Shown here: positions 1-5,656 of the stretch, piece after piece
Layout of the letters: every line of letters begins with the position of its first letter
Position numbering within the stretch: position 1 is the first letter of the stretch
Source: an uncultured Mycoplasmatota bacterium
GTDB lineage: Bacteria > Bacillota_I > Bacilli_A > RF39 > UBA660
Length of the DNA stretch: 5,660 bases
NCBI GenBank assembly: GCA_900546715.1
Contig: UREA01000055.1
Location: 1-5,660, forward strand
Reading direction: 5' to 3'
Program-made: the position numbers and the translations under genes
The notes under the pieces: model-generated
What the model was told of the DNA's origin: nothing
Database searches by the model: none
What the model saw: only the letters and a program-made list of their open reading frames with translations

Positions 1-121
1 TTTAACTTGGGGTAAGGGGAAGTCTGCCCTTTTTAGTATTTTTAGCTAATTTTTTTCAATTTTTATTTTTCAGATTAAACCTCTCATACTCTATATATAT
101 TATAACCTATTTTTCCAAAAT

Positions 122-149
122 AAAAAAGTCGATTTTCATCAACTTTTTT
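122..149 (-). terminator. Intrinsic terminator of the HU gene
   Basis: On the minus strand a 12-bp stem (AAAAAAGTTGAT pairing with ATCGACTTTTTT, one G-T wobble) closes a GAAA tetraloop at 134-137. The right arm runs into a T tract. It begins 24 bases after the HU stop codon. The A tract on one side and T tract on the other make it symmetrical, so it could also stop a plus-strand transcript coming from the left. Confidence 0.85.
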
Positions 150-173
150 ATTTTTAACAACATTTTTCGCTTA

Positions 174-446
174 TTAGTTTAAAGCATCTTTTAATTTGCT
201 TCCAGCTTTAAATGATGCAACAGTCTTAGCAGGAATTTTAATTGTTTCTTTAGTTAATGGATTGATTCCTTCACGAGCAGCTCTTTTTTTAGCTGAGAAT
301 GTTCCAAATCCAACTAGTGAAACTTTTCCTTCCTTTTTAAGACCAGCAGTGATTCCTGCTAAAGTTGCGTCTAATGCACGAGTTGCATCAGCTTTAGTAA
401 GTCCTGCTTCTTTTGCAATTAGTTCTACTAATTCAGTTTTAGACAT
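174..446 (-). CDS. hup: HU-family DNA-binding protein, 90 aa
   Basis: This is the histone-like nucleoid protein HU, which dimerises, bends DNA without strong sequence preference and compacts the nucleoid. The 90-residue length is standard for the family. Visible family marks are the N-terminal two-helix dimerisation region (1-40), the GFGTF turn at 46-50, and the beta-arm with RAAREG at 55-60 and the DNA-intercalating proline at 63 in INPLT. The arm tip reads NPLTKET where many Bacillota have NPRTGEE. The frame is open 14 codons further upstream, but the start is set at 446 because GGGAGGT (455-461) lies 8 bases before that ATG and the protein then begins MSKTEL, as HU proteins do. It is the equivalent of B. 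subtilis hbs, which also lies downstream of spoIVA. Here a nuclease locus separates them and HU has its own leader and terminator. Confidence 0.96.
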   Translation of the reverse strand: MSKTELVELIAKEAGLTKADATRALDATLAGITAGLKKEGKVSLVGFGTFSAKKRAAREGINPLTKETIKIPAKTVASFKAGSKLKDALN

Positions 447-503
447 TTTTTCATACCTCCCATATATGTCATCATTTGTAAAGCACATTGTCCTTACATA
501 TTA

Positions 504-532
504 AGATTAGCAAAAAAGTGGGATAAAATCAA
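504..532 (-). promoter_or_regulatory. Possible weak sigma-A promoter for HU
   Basis: The minus strand has TTGATT, then 17 bases, then TAATCT, upstream of the HU ribosome binding site. The -35 is a fair match to TTGACA, while the -10 matches TATAAT at only three of six positions. The 489-632 gap is very T-rich on this strand and offers several similar weak matches, so this is only the best-spaced candidate. An HU gene cut off from spoIVA by a broken gene needs a promoter somewhere here. Confidence 0.25.
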
Positions 533-632
533 GAAAAAACAAGAAAAATGTTGTAAAATTTAACTATTTTTTGCCCTTTTTACTAGTACTTGACATATAT
601 ATACAACAAATTAGGACAAAAATTTACTTAAT

Positions 633-1046
633 TTACTTATATAATTCTTGATATTCTCTTGCAAGTATCCTAGAATCACTACAATATTCCATTATAAACT
701 TATTACCTTTTTTACATATAATAATCCCTATTGTTTTATCTTGAGTTACTTTTCTTAAATTTTTATCAATATAATTCATATATACTTCAATCTGTCCAAT
801 ATGTTCTTTTTTAAGTTCAGTTACTTTTAGTTCTACTACCACAAAGCAATTGAATTCATAATTATACAATAATAAATCTATATAGTTATAACTACTACCT
901 ATTTTAATTTTGTACTCATTTTCAACAAATGTAAATCCATTACCTAATTCTTTTAAAAATGCTGGAATATTTTCAAGAATAACCTTTTGTAATACTTTTT
1001 CAGAAATTATTTCTTTATTACTAGTATTTTTTATAATAATTGGTTT
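633..1046 (-). pseudogene. C-terminal PDDEXK nuclease half of a frameshifted DUF1016/YhcG-type gene
   Basis: This open stretch (137 codons plus TAA) is the catalytic domain belonging to the gene half at 1031-1522, but it lies in the -1 frame relative to it. It carries the compact YhcG C-terminal domain: an AFLKELGNGFTFVENEY segment, YIDLLLY with the catalytic aspartate, VVVELKV with the E-x-K pair, then GQIEVY with the usual glutamine. In a notional fused protein numbered from the ATG at 1522 these are D216, E231, K233 and Q244. All active-site residues are present and there is no further stop, so decay, if real, is recent. No ATG or GTG exists upstream of the aspartate. The first TTG (869) falls after it, so this half cannot be made independently as an intact nuclease. 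YhcG-type proteins are predicted DNA nucleases of unresolved role. Confidence 0.8.
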
Positions 1047-1522
1047 TTAACGAAATCAACTACTGATGTTTCCTTTGAAGAAATTAGTTTTTCTTTAGTT
1101 TTATCATCTAATCTTTCATACTCTTTATTTTTAATTCGTTCATGCAATTCTCTGTAAGACAAATTAAGATTTTCAGCCAAGTTTATATAATAATTAATTT
1201 CATTTTTATTTTTTAAAGGAAGTAATACCAATATGTGTGACCAACTCAATTGGTGTGGCATCGCCACACCTTTTTCAATCAACCAATAAAATTGGCGCAT
1301 TCTTTTTAAATTTGACAATCCATATCCCTTTCCAATCTCAACGGTTAATCTTTTAGAATATTCACTTATAATTCCTTCACCATAATGTTTGCCGGCTTCA
1401 CTAAGTAATTTTCCAACATTATAATAAGTAGTAAGATCACTTTTGTTTTTGCTATAATCTTTTACTTTTTTAGTTATTTCATTATTTATTAATTCATTTT
1501 TTATTTCACTATAATAATTCAT
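1031..1522 (-). CDS. N-terminal half of a frameshifted DUF1016/YhcG-type protein, 163 aa
   Basis: This matches the DUF1016 N-terminal domain (DUF1016_N): an opening NYYSEIKNEL helix, TYYNVGKLLSEA, YGEGIISEYSKRL, the GLSNLKRMRQFYW block and the LSWSHILVLLPLK block, all hallmarks of the YhcG family. It ends in DFVKNQLL and TAA, where the family runs on into the PDDEXK nuclease domain, found here in the -1 frame at 633-1046. Joined, the two would give about 296 residues, a compact but plausible family length (E. coli YhcG is longer, about 375). The frame allows an ATG at 1540, but I prefer the ATG at 1522 because GGTGA lies 4 bases before it and the protein then begins MNYYSEIK. Whether a lone N-terminal half has any function is unknown. 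No terminator is visible after the C-terminal half. Confidence 0.8.
   Translation of the reverse strand: MNYYSEIKNELINNEITKKVKDYSKNKSDLTTYYNVGKLLSEAGKHYGEGIISEYSKRLTVEIGKGYGLSNLKRMRQFYWLIEKGVAMPHQLSWSHILVLLPLKNKNEINYYINLAENLNLSYRELHERIKNKEYERLDDKTKEKLISSKETSVVDFVKNQLL
1034..1052 (-). other. Frameshift point between the two nuclease halves
   Basis: The N-terminal frame is open down to a TAA at 1031-1033 and the C-terminal frame is open only from 1046, after a TAA at 1047-1049, so the halves overlap by just 13 bases. Joining them after AAC (1043-1045) restores VKN-PIIIKNT, the kind of linker I recall from homologues. The site reads T AAA AAC (1049-1043). One base missing next to an A5 run explains it most simply. 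The heptamer resembles a -1 slippery site but lacks the first-position A. Confidence 0.75.
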
Positions 1523-1566
1523 AATTTCACCAGCTTTCATTTAAATATTATTTGATGTGATTTATC

Positions 1567-1596
1567 TATGCTAGCATAAACATTCATATAATGCAA
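1567..1596 (-). promoter_or_regulatory. Putative promoter of the nuclease gene with a 12-bp palindrome over the -10
   Basis: On the minus strand TTGCAT (1596-1591), a 17-base spacer and TAGCAT (1573-1568) form a sigma-A-like promoter. The -10 is preceded by TG-C, an extended -10 that would offset the poor -35. A perfect 12-bp palindrome, TATGCTAGCATA (1567-1578), covers the whole -10. A protein bound there would block transcription, so an operator is possible, though the palindrome may be chance. Confidence 0.4.
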
Positions 1597-1600
1597 ATGA

Positions 1601-1668
1601 CCAATTTTTAAAATTGAGGCTGTTTTTTGAAAAAAAGTTTCAAAAATAGCTTAAATTTTTAAAATTGG
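1601..1668. repeat. 68-bp imperfect inverted repeat
   Basis: Arms 1601-1632 and 1638-1668 are inverted copies that pair over nearly their full length, with two mismatches, two G-T wobbles and one single-base bulge, around a 5-base centre. The ends read CCAATTTT on each strand. Each arm also contains its own small dyad (AATTTT-T-AAAATT), so the element is a nested palindrome. It sits between the spoIVA terminator and the nuclease promoter. No U tract follows it on the minus strand, so it is not an ordinary terminator. No target-site duplication is evident, so a MITE cannot be claimed. Confidence 0.7.
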
Positions 1669-1687
1669 TAAAATTCTTTTTTTCAAT

Positions 1688-1714
1688 AAAAAAACTATCG
1701 TTATATTACGATAG
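1688..1714 (-). terminator. Intrinsic terminator of spoIVA overlapping its stop codon
   Basis: On the minus strand CTATCGT (1714-1708) pairs perfectly with ACGATAG (1701-1695) around a 6-base loop, followed directly by seven T (1694-1688). The left arm is made of the last spoIVA codons and the TAA lies at the loop and right-arm edge, so coding sequence and terminator share bases. This should separate spoIVA from the nuclease locus downstream. Confidence 0.88.
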
Positions 1715-3179
1715 CTATCAATGTATTTGAACCCTTATTTACAATTTTTGAGACTGTTTCCTTTAATTTAAATCTCGTGTTTTCTGGCATCATATTAAGT
1801 TTAGCTTGGATTCCTTCTTGGACAATTGTCTCTAAACTACGTCCAAAGATTTCGCTTTTCCAAATGCTTGTTGAATCCGTTTCATAATCTTTCATTAAAT
1901 GATTAATTAATTCTTTAGATTGTAATTCACTACCTATGATTGGTTCAAATGTTGATTCAACATCGACTTTAATCATGTGAATACTTGATGCCACTGCTTT
2001 TAGTTTTACTCCATACCTACTTCCTTGTTTAACTAATTCAGGAGTTTCAAGTTTTAATTCTCTTAATTGAGGATAAACTATACCATATCCTGTTGCTTTA
2101 GTCATTTTAATCGCTTCTTTTAAAGCATCCATTTCTTCTTTGTTTTCTGTGTATGATGCAAATATTTTTAGTAAACCAGCCTTTGTTGTAACTGTATCAC
2201 CCATAATAGACTTTAATGTTTCTTTGTAAAGTTCATTTGTTGATTCTATGTTTATAGTGACAGTTCCTGTTGATGCATCAAGTTCACTAATATAAGCATT
2301 GGAGATAAATTCTGAATCATTAAAGTGTTCTAGTATATAATCGACATCTTTTATTTTTTCTACAGTTATTACACTTTCTCTGATTTTATCTAAATACTCT
2401 TTTTTTATTACATGTTCATTTGGTAAAACATGTACCCATTCAGGAATAGATACTTTTATATCTAATACCGGAAACTCATAAAGTGCTGTTTTTAATATTT
2501 CCATGATTTCTTTTTCATTCATGAGTTCCGCACTAATTGGAATTACAGGAACTTCGTAAGCTTCACTTAAAGATGTAGCAAGTTCTCGGGTTTCAGTATT
2601 GGTTGGATGAATAGAATTTAGTATTACTATAAATGGTTTACCAATACTTTTTAGTTCACTAACAACTTTTTCTTCCGCTTCAATATAAGAATTTCTCTTT
2701 ATTTCACCAAAAGAACCATCAGTTGTCACTACAACACCAATTGTTGCATGATCTTTAATTACTTTTTCAGTTCCGATTTCGGCAGCCTCTACAAAAGGAA
2801 TCGCATCCTCGAACCATGGACTTTTTACCATCCTTGGATTACCATCTTCATCAACAAAGCCATTAGCATCTGGTATAACATATCCTACACAATCAACTAG
2901 TTTGATACTTGTTTCAAATTCACCAACTTTGATTGTGGCCCCATTACTAGGAACGAATTTCGGCTCAGTAGTCATGATTGTTTTACCTTGAGCACTTTGA
3001 GGAATTTCATCTAAACAACGTTTCTTTTCATATTCATCAGTTATGTTTGGAACTACTAGATTTTCAATGAAACGTTTTATAAAGGTAGATTTTCCTGTTC
3101 TAACTGCTCCGACGACGCCGAGATATATTTCCCCATTACCCCGCTTTGCTATAGAAGATATTATTTTTTCTTTTTCCAT
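1701..3179 (-). CDS. spoIVA: Stage IV sporulation protein A (SpoIVA), spore-coat morphogenetic ATPase, 492 aa
   Basis: SpoIVA polymerises, driven by ATP hydrolysis, into the basement layer on the outer forespore membrane on which the coat assembles. In B. subtilis it is made in the mother cell under sigma-E and anchored by SpoVM. Identity is clear along the whole length, which equals the B. subtilis protein at 492 residues. The N-terminal TRAFAC-type P-loop domain has GAVRTGKST (Walker A, K30), IMTTEPKF with T70 and T71 (the sensor threonines known in B. subtilis), and LVDCVG with D96 as Walker B. The C-terminal region has QGSRYGVKLKAVASSIHMIKVDVES, SIWKSEIFGRSLETIVQEGIQAKL and a hydrophobic tail ending LIAIVI, close to the B. 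subtilis end. All key residues are present, so it should be functional. The ATG at 3179 gives the expected MEK start; GGGTG (3188-3184) is a modest ribosome binding site. It has its own sigma-E-like promoter and terminator. Confidence 0.98.
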   Translation of the reverse strand: MEKEKIISSIAKRGNGEIYLGVVGAVRTGKSTFIKRFIENLVVPNITDEYEKKRCLDEIPQSAQGKTIMTTEPKFVPSNGATIKVGEFETSIKLVDCVGYVIPDANGFVDEDGNPRMVKSPWFEDAIPFVEAAEIGTEKVIKDHATIGVVVTTDGSFGEIKRNSYIEAEEKVVSELKSIGKPFIVILNSIHPTNTETRELATSLSEAYEVPVIPISAELMNEKEIMEILKTALYEFPVLDIKVSIPEWVHVLPNEHVIKKEYLDKIRESVITVEKIKDVDYILEHFNDSEFISNAYISELDASTGTVTINIESTNELYKETLKSIMGDTVTTKAGLLKIFASYTENKEEMDALKEAIKMTKATGYGIVYPQLRELKLETPELVKQGSRYGVKLKAVASSIHMIKVDVESTFEPIIGSELQSKELINHLMKDYETDSTSIWKSEIFGRSLETIVQEGIQAKLNMMPENTRFKLKETVSKIVNKGSNTLIAIVI

Positions 3180-3208
3180 AACACACCCATCTTTCGTTTA
3201 TCTAGTTA

Positions 3209-3238
3209 ATGGTATGTTAATGGTTCAAACTTTATGAC
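3209..3238 (-). promoter_or_regulatory. Sigma-E-like promoter of spoIVA
   Basis: On the minus strand TCATAAA (3237-3231) is followed by 14 bases and CATACCAT (3216-3209), 29 bases before the spoIVA ATG. Sigma-E promoters of B. subtilis have a -35 near (G/T)CATATT and a -10 near CATACAnT about 14 bases apart. The match is good and in the expected place for a gene that is under sigma-E in B. subtilis. Confidence 0.72.
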
Positions 3239-3380
3239 ATATATTCTTTATTTTAGATGCAGAAATATTTTTTTTGTTAAAGTAATATTAATGTTATAAA
3301 GCTGGAGCTATCCTTTGTAGATGTGTCCTTTCTTTATATGTATTCCTAATATTATATATAAGAACATTGTAAGAAGTTTA

Positions 3381-4193
3381 TTAAGAATAACTTAAAGATA
3401 CGGAAACTCCTGCCATTCCATCATACTTGTTTTGGACCCCAGTTGCAAAATTTACTACGTCTCCAAAACCATTATGAGAGATAAAGTAACTTTGTGATTC
3501 ATCAAGTGTTACATCTGTAACTGCATGTTGATATGTTCCATAAGCCATTGCATATTGTGATGTTGCTACTACATTAGCACTTATATCAGTTTCAAATTCA
3601 GTTCCGCCGTTGACTAAATTCATTGATATACCAAATCCGTTGTCAGCTTTTCTAATGTTTGTTCCGTTTGGTGAATAATTAACCGATTGTACTGTTCCAT
3701 TTTTAATATAAACTTGTGTGCCGTCTTGTGAACCATCAACAACATAAGCATCATCTACTCGCATTGCTGTAACATCATAAGATTGGGTTACTGGTGTAAT
3801 AAGCCATTGAGTGTAAACTGTTAATCTGTAACCATTGTTTCCTAGTGATGCTTTAATAAATTTGATTCTTTTATATGTTGTTTGATAAGAACTGTCATAA
3901 GTATTAATTTCAGCACTTTCACGTATATCATCTTCAAGACTTGGATCTATTTCTTCATATATGTATGTTCCATTGGTTGTTTCTGTACCTTTATAAAGCT
4001 TTTCTTCTACTGTAACGTCGTTTTCGGTGTAAATAGCTTTTTCTTCTTCAGTCATTATTGAAATACGTGCATCTGAAAATATGCTTCTTAATTTATTGTA
4101 ATCTTCTTCCGTTGTCGCTTTAACACTACCCACAAAACACAAAGTACATAATATTATAAAAGTTGAACTCACTTTTATAATATTAGATGTCAC
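3381..4193 (-). CDS. Secreted protein of unknown function, 270 aa
   Basis: I do not recognise a family. The first 26 residues form a Sec signal peptide: a short positive start (K7), a hydrophobic core (roughly 9-22), and a V-K-A site giving probable cleavage after A26. There is no lipobox cysteine in place and no cell-wall sorting motif, so the mature form of about 244 residues should be released. It contains no cysteine. After an acidic helical stretch (27-100) the rest is rich in T, Y, S, N, V and G with alternating hydrophobic residues, suggesting beta structure; a TVYTQWLITPVTQSYDV segment and the glycine-rich end (GFGDVV, GMAGVSVSLSYS) stand out. It starts at GTG, since an in-frame TAA lies just upstream and the first in-frame alternative would drop K7. 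It ends with two TAA codons. It lies 91 bases after the HTH-membrane gene on the same strand; no terminator is visible before spoIVA. Confidence 0.8.
   Translation of the reverse strand: MTSNIIKVSSTFIILCTLCFVGSVKATTEEDYNKLRSIFSDARISIMTEEEKAIYTENDVTVEEKLYKGTETTNGTYIYEEIDPSLEDDIRESAEINTYDSSYQTTYKRIKFIKASLGNNGYRLTVYTQWLITPVTQSYDVTAMRVDDAYVVDGSQDGTQVYIKNGTVQSVNYSPNGTNIRKADNGFGISMNLVNGGTEFETDISANVVATSQYAMAYGTYQHAVTDVTLDESQSYFISHNGFGDVVNFATGVQNKYDGMAGVSVSLSYS
4149..4185 (-). repeat. Perfect 15-bp stem-loop in the first codons of the secreted-protein gene
   Basis: TAATATTATAAAAGT (4185-4171) and its exact reverse complement (4163-4149) flank a 7-base loop. The structure starts 8 bases after the first base of the GTG and covers about codons 3-15, which encode most of the signal peptide. 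In mRNA it would lie within the ribosome footprint at initiation. In DNA it is a large AT-rich dyad. Confidence 0.85.
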
Positions 4194-4209
4194 TACTTAA
4201 AAGCAACTA

Positions 4210-4217
4210 CCTCCTTT
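4210..4217 (-). promoter_or_regulatory. Ribosome binding site of the secreted-protein gene, unusually distant
   Basis: AAAGGAGG on the minus strand is a near-perfect Shine-Dalgarno sequence, but it ends 16 bases before the GTG start, compared with 5-9 normally. No closer in-frame start exists because TAA intervenes in that frame. The strong motif shows the downstream gene is translated. The long gap, together with the stem-loop just inside the gene, hints at translational control or a start I have not resolved. Confidence 0.7.
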
Positions 4218-4230
4218 CTACTCCACCAAT

Positions 4231-4260
4231 ACCATATCATAAGTGTTTAATAAATCTCAA
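4231..4260 (-). promoter_or_regulatory. Possible promoter of the secreted-protein gene
   Basis: TTGAGA (4260-4255), an 18-base spacer and TATGGT (4236-4231) lie on the minus strand in the gap after the HTH-membrane gene. Each box matches the sigma-A consensus at four of six positions. The predicted RNA start would fall just ahead of the AAAGGAGG site. The match is weak, and read-through from the upstream gene is an alternative. Confidence 0.3.
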
Positions 4261-4279
4261 TAGAAAATGAATAGAATAA

Positions 4280-4301
4280 CAACTCTACGTTTGTAGAGTT
4301 G
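4280..4301 (-). terminator. Hairpin at the end of the HTH-membrane gene, weak terminator
   Basis: CAACTCTAC and GTAGAGTTG form a perfect 9-bp stem with a 4-base loop (4289-4292). The TAG stop at 4287-4285 is in the right arm. The following sequence is T-rich but interrupted (TTATTCTATTC), so termination may be only partial, allowing some read-through into the secreted-protein gene. Confidence 0.5.
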
Positions 4302-5547
4302 CTAAGATTTCTTGATATTCATTAAGAATATAATCTATTTCAGAAGTATAATTTTCACAATCACCAATGATACATTCATATGATTTAGGACTTATATAAT
4401 ATTTGAAATTAATTTTAAGATTATTATTTTCATTAACACTAAAGATTATTCTATCTTTTTCTATATAATAATATGTTAAATATTTGTATTGATTGCTATT
4501 ATACTCAACTACTAATGATTTATAAGTATCATCGTATGTAATATTTTTTATGCCATCTGTTTTAGTATAGGTATTGGTATCTTTATTATAAGTATAACCA
4601 ATACTTTCTAATTTATCATTTGTATCACTTTCAAAATTTATTGTATCGATATCATTATTTATTTGTTCATTATTATAATTTAAATCTGTAATTATTTTGT
4701 TATCACTGTATGTTGGTAATGAATCATAATTTAATTCTGATTGATAAGTTGGATAAATTAATTTGTTATTACTGAAATAATCTTTAAAAATTATAGTAGT
4801 TTTATAATTGTGAATTTCATTATTAGTATCAATAATATTTATGTCTAAATGTAAATTCTTTTTCATGGAGTTAATAATATCTGATTTTAACACTGAAGGA
4901 TAATCACTTAGTTCTTCAATAACTATGTCATCTAAATTATCGCTTTCGTAAATTATTACTTTTTCACCTATTACTAAAGTGTATAATTCTACATCAATGG
5001 ACTTTATATCATAATCTATTTTAGTAATAGATATATTATCAATTAGTAAAAAGCTCCTAACCTTACTCTTTATAAAATATCCGCGTTCAATACTAACATT
5101 ATCTCCACTATTGTAGTTTAAAGTATAAATATTTACAGCATTATAATTATTGATAAAGAATAAAAGTAATAATAGAAAGACAATGATAAATATAATAACT
5201 AGAATGTTATGCCATAAGAACTTTAAGAATTTGCCGATACATTTTAGGGAATATCTGATGTAATCTAATAAAGTTTTCTTTTCTAAAACTAAAGCGTTTG
5301 CTGAGATACCTAATTGATTACAAATTTTTCTAATACTTATTCCATCAGGTACTGATAAGCCATTCTCCCATTTAGAAATAGTTCTGTCAGATACACCTAG
5401 TAAATCTGCAAATTCTTTCTGTGTTAAATTATTATCTTCTCTAATCTTATTTATCTGATAAGCAAAACTCTCATCTTTCATTGCTTTCTTTTCTTCGGTG
5501 TTAGTTTTAATCTTTTTATTTGTATTTGTTTTCTTTCTTGGTTCCAT
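4285..5547 (-). CDS. Membrane-anchored XRE-family HTH regulator with a large external domain, 420 aa
   Basis: Residues are numbered from the ATG at 5568. After a lysine-rich leader (8-29) comes an HTH_3/XRE domain (36-92) with LTQKEFADLLGVS and the recognition helix around SDRTISKWENG. A single hydrophobic helix follows at about 119-139 and then some 285 residues rich in N, D, I, Y and T with no second membrane segment. Basic residues before the helix place the HTH inside and the C-terminal part outside. That is the ToxR-like layout of a one-component sensor, but with an XRE rather than a winged-helix domain. The external part contains C399 and C404 (YECIIGDC), possibly a disulphide; I cannot assign it to a family. 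The frame opens at 5568, but I chose the ATG at 5547 because GGTGA lies 5 bases before it and nothing resembling a ribosome binding site precedes 5568. It is strongly A/T-biased compared with spoIVA. Confidence 0.85.
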   Translation of the reverse strand: MEPRKKTNTNKKIKTNTEEKKAMKDESFAYQINKIREDNNLTQKEFADLLGVSDRTISKWENGLSVPDGISIRKICNQLGISANALVLEKKTLLDYIRYSLKCIGKFLKFLWHNILVIIFIIVFLLLLLFFINNYNAVNIYTLNYNSGDNVSIERGYFIKSKVRSFLLIDNISITKIDYDIKSIDVELYTLVIGEKVIIYESDNLDDIVIEELSDYPSVLKSDIINSMKKNLHLDINIIDTNNEIHNYKTTIIFKDYFSNNKLIYPTYQSELNYDSLPTYSDNKIITDLNYNNEQINNDIDTINFESDTNDKLESIGYTYNKDTNTYTKTDGIKNITYDDTYKSLVVEYNSNQYKYLTYYYIEKDRIIFSVNENNNLKINFKYYISPKSYECIIGDCENYTSEIDYILNEYQEILATLQT

Positions 5548-5576
5548 ATTTTTCACCGTAAACATCATATCATAAA

Positions 5577-5605
5577 ATTTTATATTTGTGAATTATTTTT
5601 TCCAA
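5577..5605 (-). promoter_or_regulatory. Putative promoter of the HTH-membrane gene
   Basis: TTGGAA (5605-5600), a 17-base spacer and TAAAAT (5582-5577) lie on the minus strand. Transcription would start near 5570, leaving a leader of about 23 bases before the ATG at 5547. This fits the choice of that start over 5568. The -35 shares bases with the CCAAAATTTGG dyad. Confidence 0.4.
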
Positions 5606-5612
5606 AATTTGG
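5602..5612. promoter_or_regulatory. CCAAAATTTGG dyad, candidate operator
   Basis: Two 5-base arms (CCAAA and TTTGG) surround one central base. The dyad overlaps the -35 of the leftward promoter and ends 15 bases before the -35 of the rightward promoter. It is a natural place for the adjacent XRE protein to control both directions, but the assignment rests on position only. Confidence 0.35.
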
Positions 5613-5627
5613 TATTTTTAGTTTTAA

Positions 5628-5656
5628 TTGACATCTATTTATCTATAATTTATAAT
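5628..5656 (+). promoter_or_regulatory. Consensus sigma-A promoter for a divergent gene beyond the right edge
   Basis: TTGACA (5628-5633), exactly 17 bases, then TATAAT (5651-5656) is a perfect match to the housekeeping consensus in both boxes and spacing. It points right, so its gene lies outside the window. The spacer contains the direct repeat ATCTAT-TT-ATCTAT (5633-5646), and ATCTATT (5633-5639) is inverted as AATAGAT (5654-5660). Either could be an operator, since a promoter this strong usually needs a repressor. Confidence 0.8.

Noticed and set aside
11..36. Possible plus-strand terminator (AAGGG, 8-base loop, CCCTT, T run)
   Set aside because: The stem is only 5 bp with a long loop and no gene end can be confirmed at the window edge.
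99..104. TATAAT on the minus strand downstream of HU
   Set aside because: The -35 position falls in the terminator T tract, and no start codon with a ribosome binding site follows before the window edge.
196..504. Plus-strand open frame of 102 codons
   Set aside because: It is the antisense shadow of the HU gene, with no ribosome binding site and no family features.
25..582. TGCCCTTTTTA occurring at 25-35 and 572-582 on both sides of HU
   Set aside because: Eleven bases including a T5 run in AT-rich DNA may be chance; no flanking similarity extends it.
590..618. TTGACA on the plus strand at 590-595 as a promoter
   Set aside because: The sequence 17 bases on (AGGACA) is not a -10, and no plus-strand gene follows.
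3043..3237. Plus-strand open frame of 64 codons
   Set aside because: It is antisense to the spoIVA P-loop region and its promoter, with no ribosome binding site.
3308..3367. 19-codon minus-strand peptide starting MFLYIILG between the secreted-protein gene and spoIVA
   Set aside because: No ribosome binding site precedes it and its length is expected by chance.
4204..4206. TTG at 4206-4204 as the start of the secreted-protein gene
   Set aside because: It is only 3 bases from the Shine-Dalgarno motif and in another frame, reaching a stop after seven codons.
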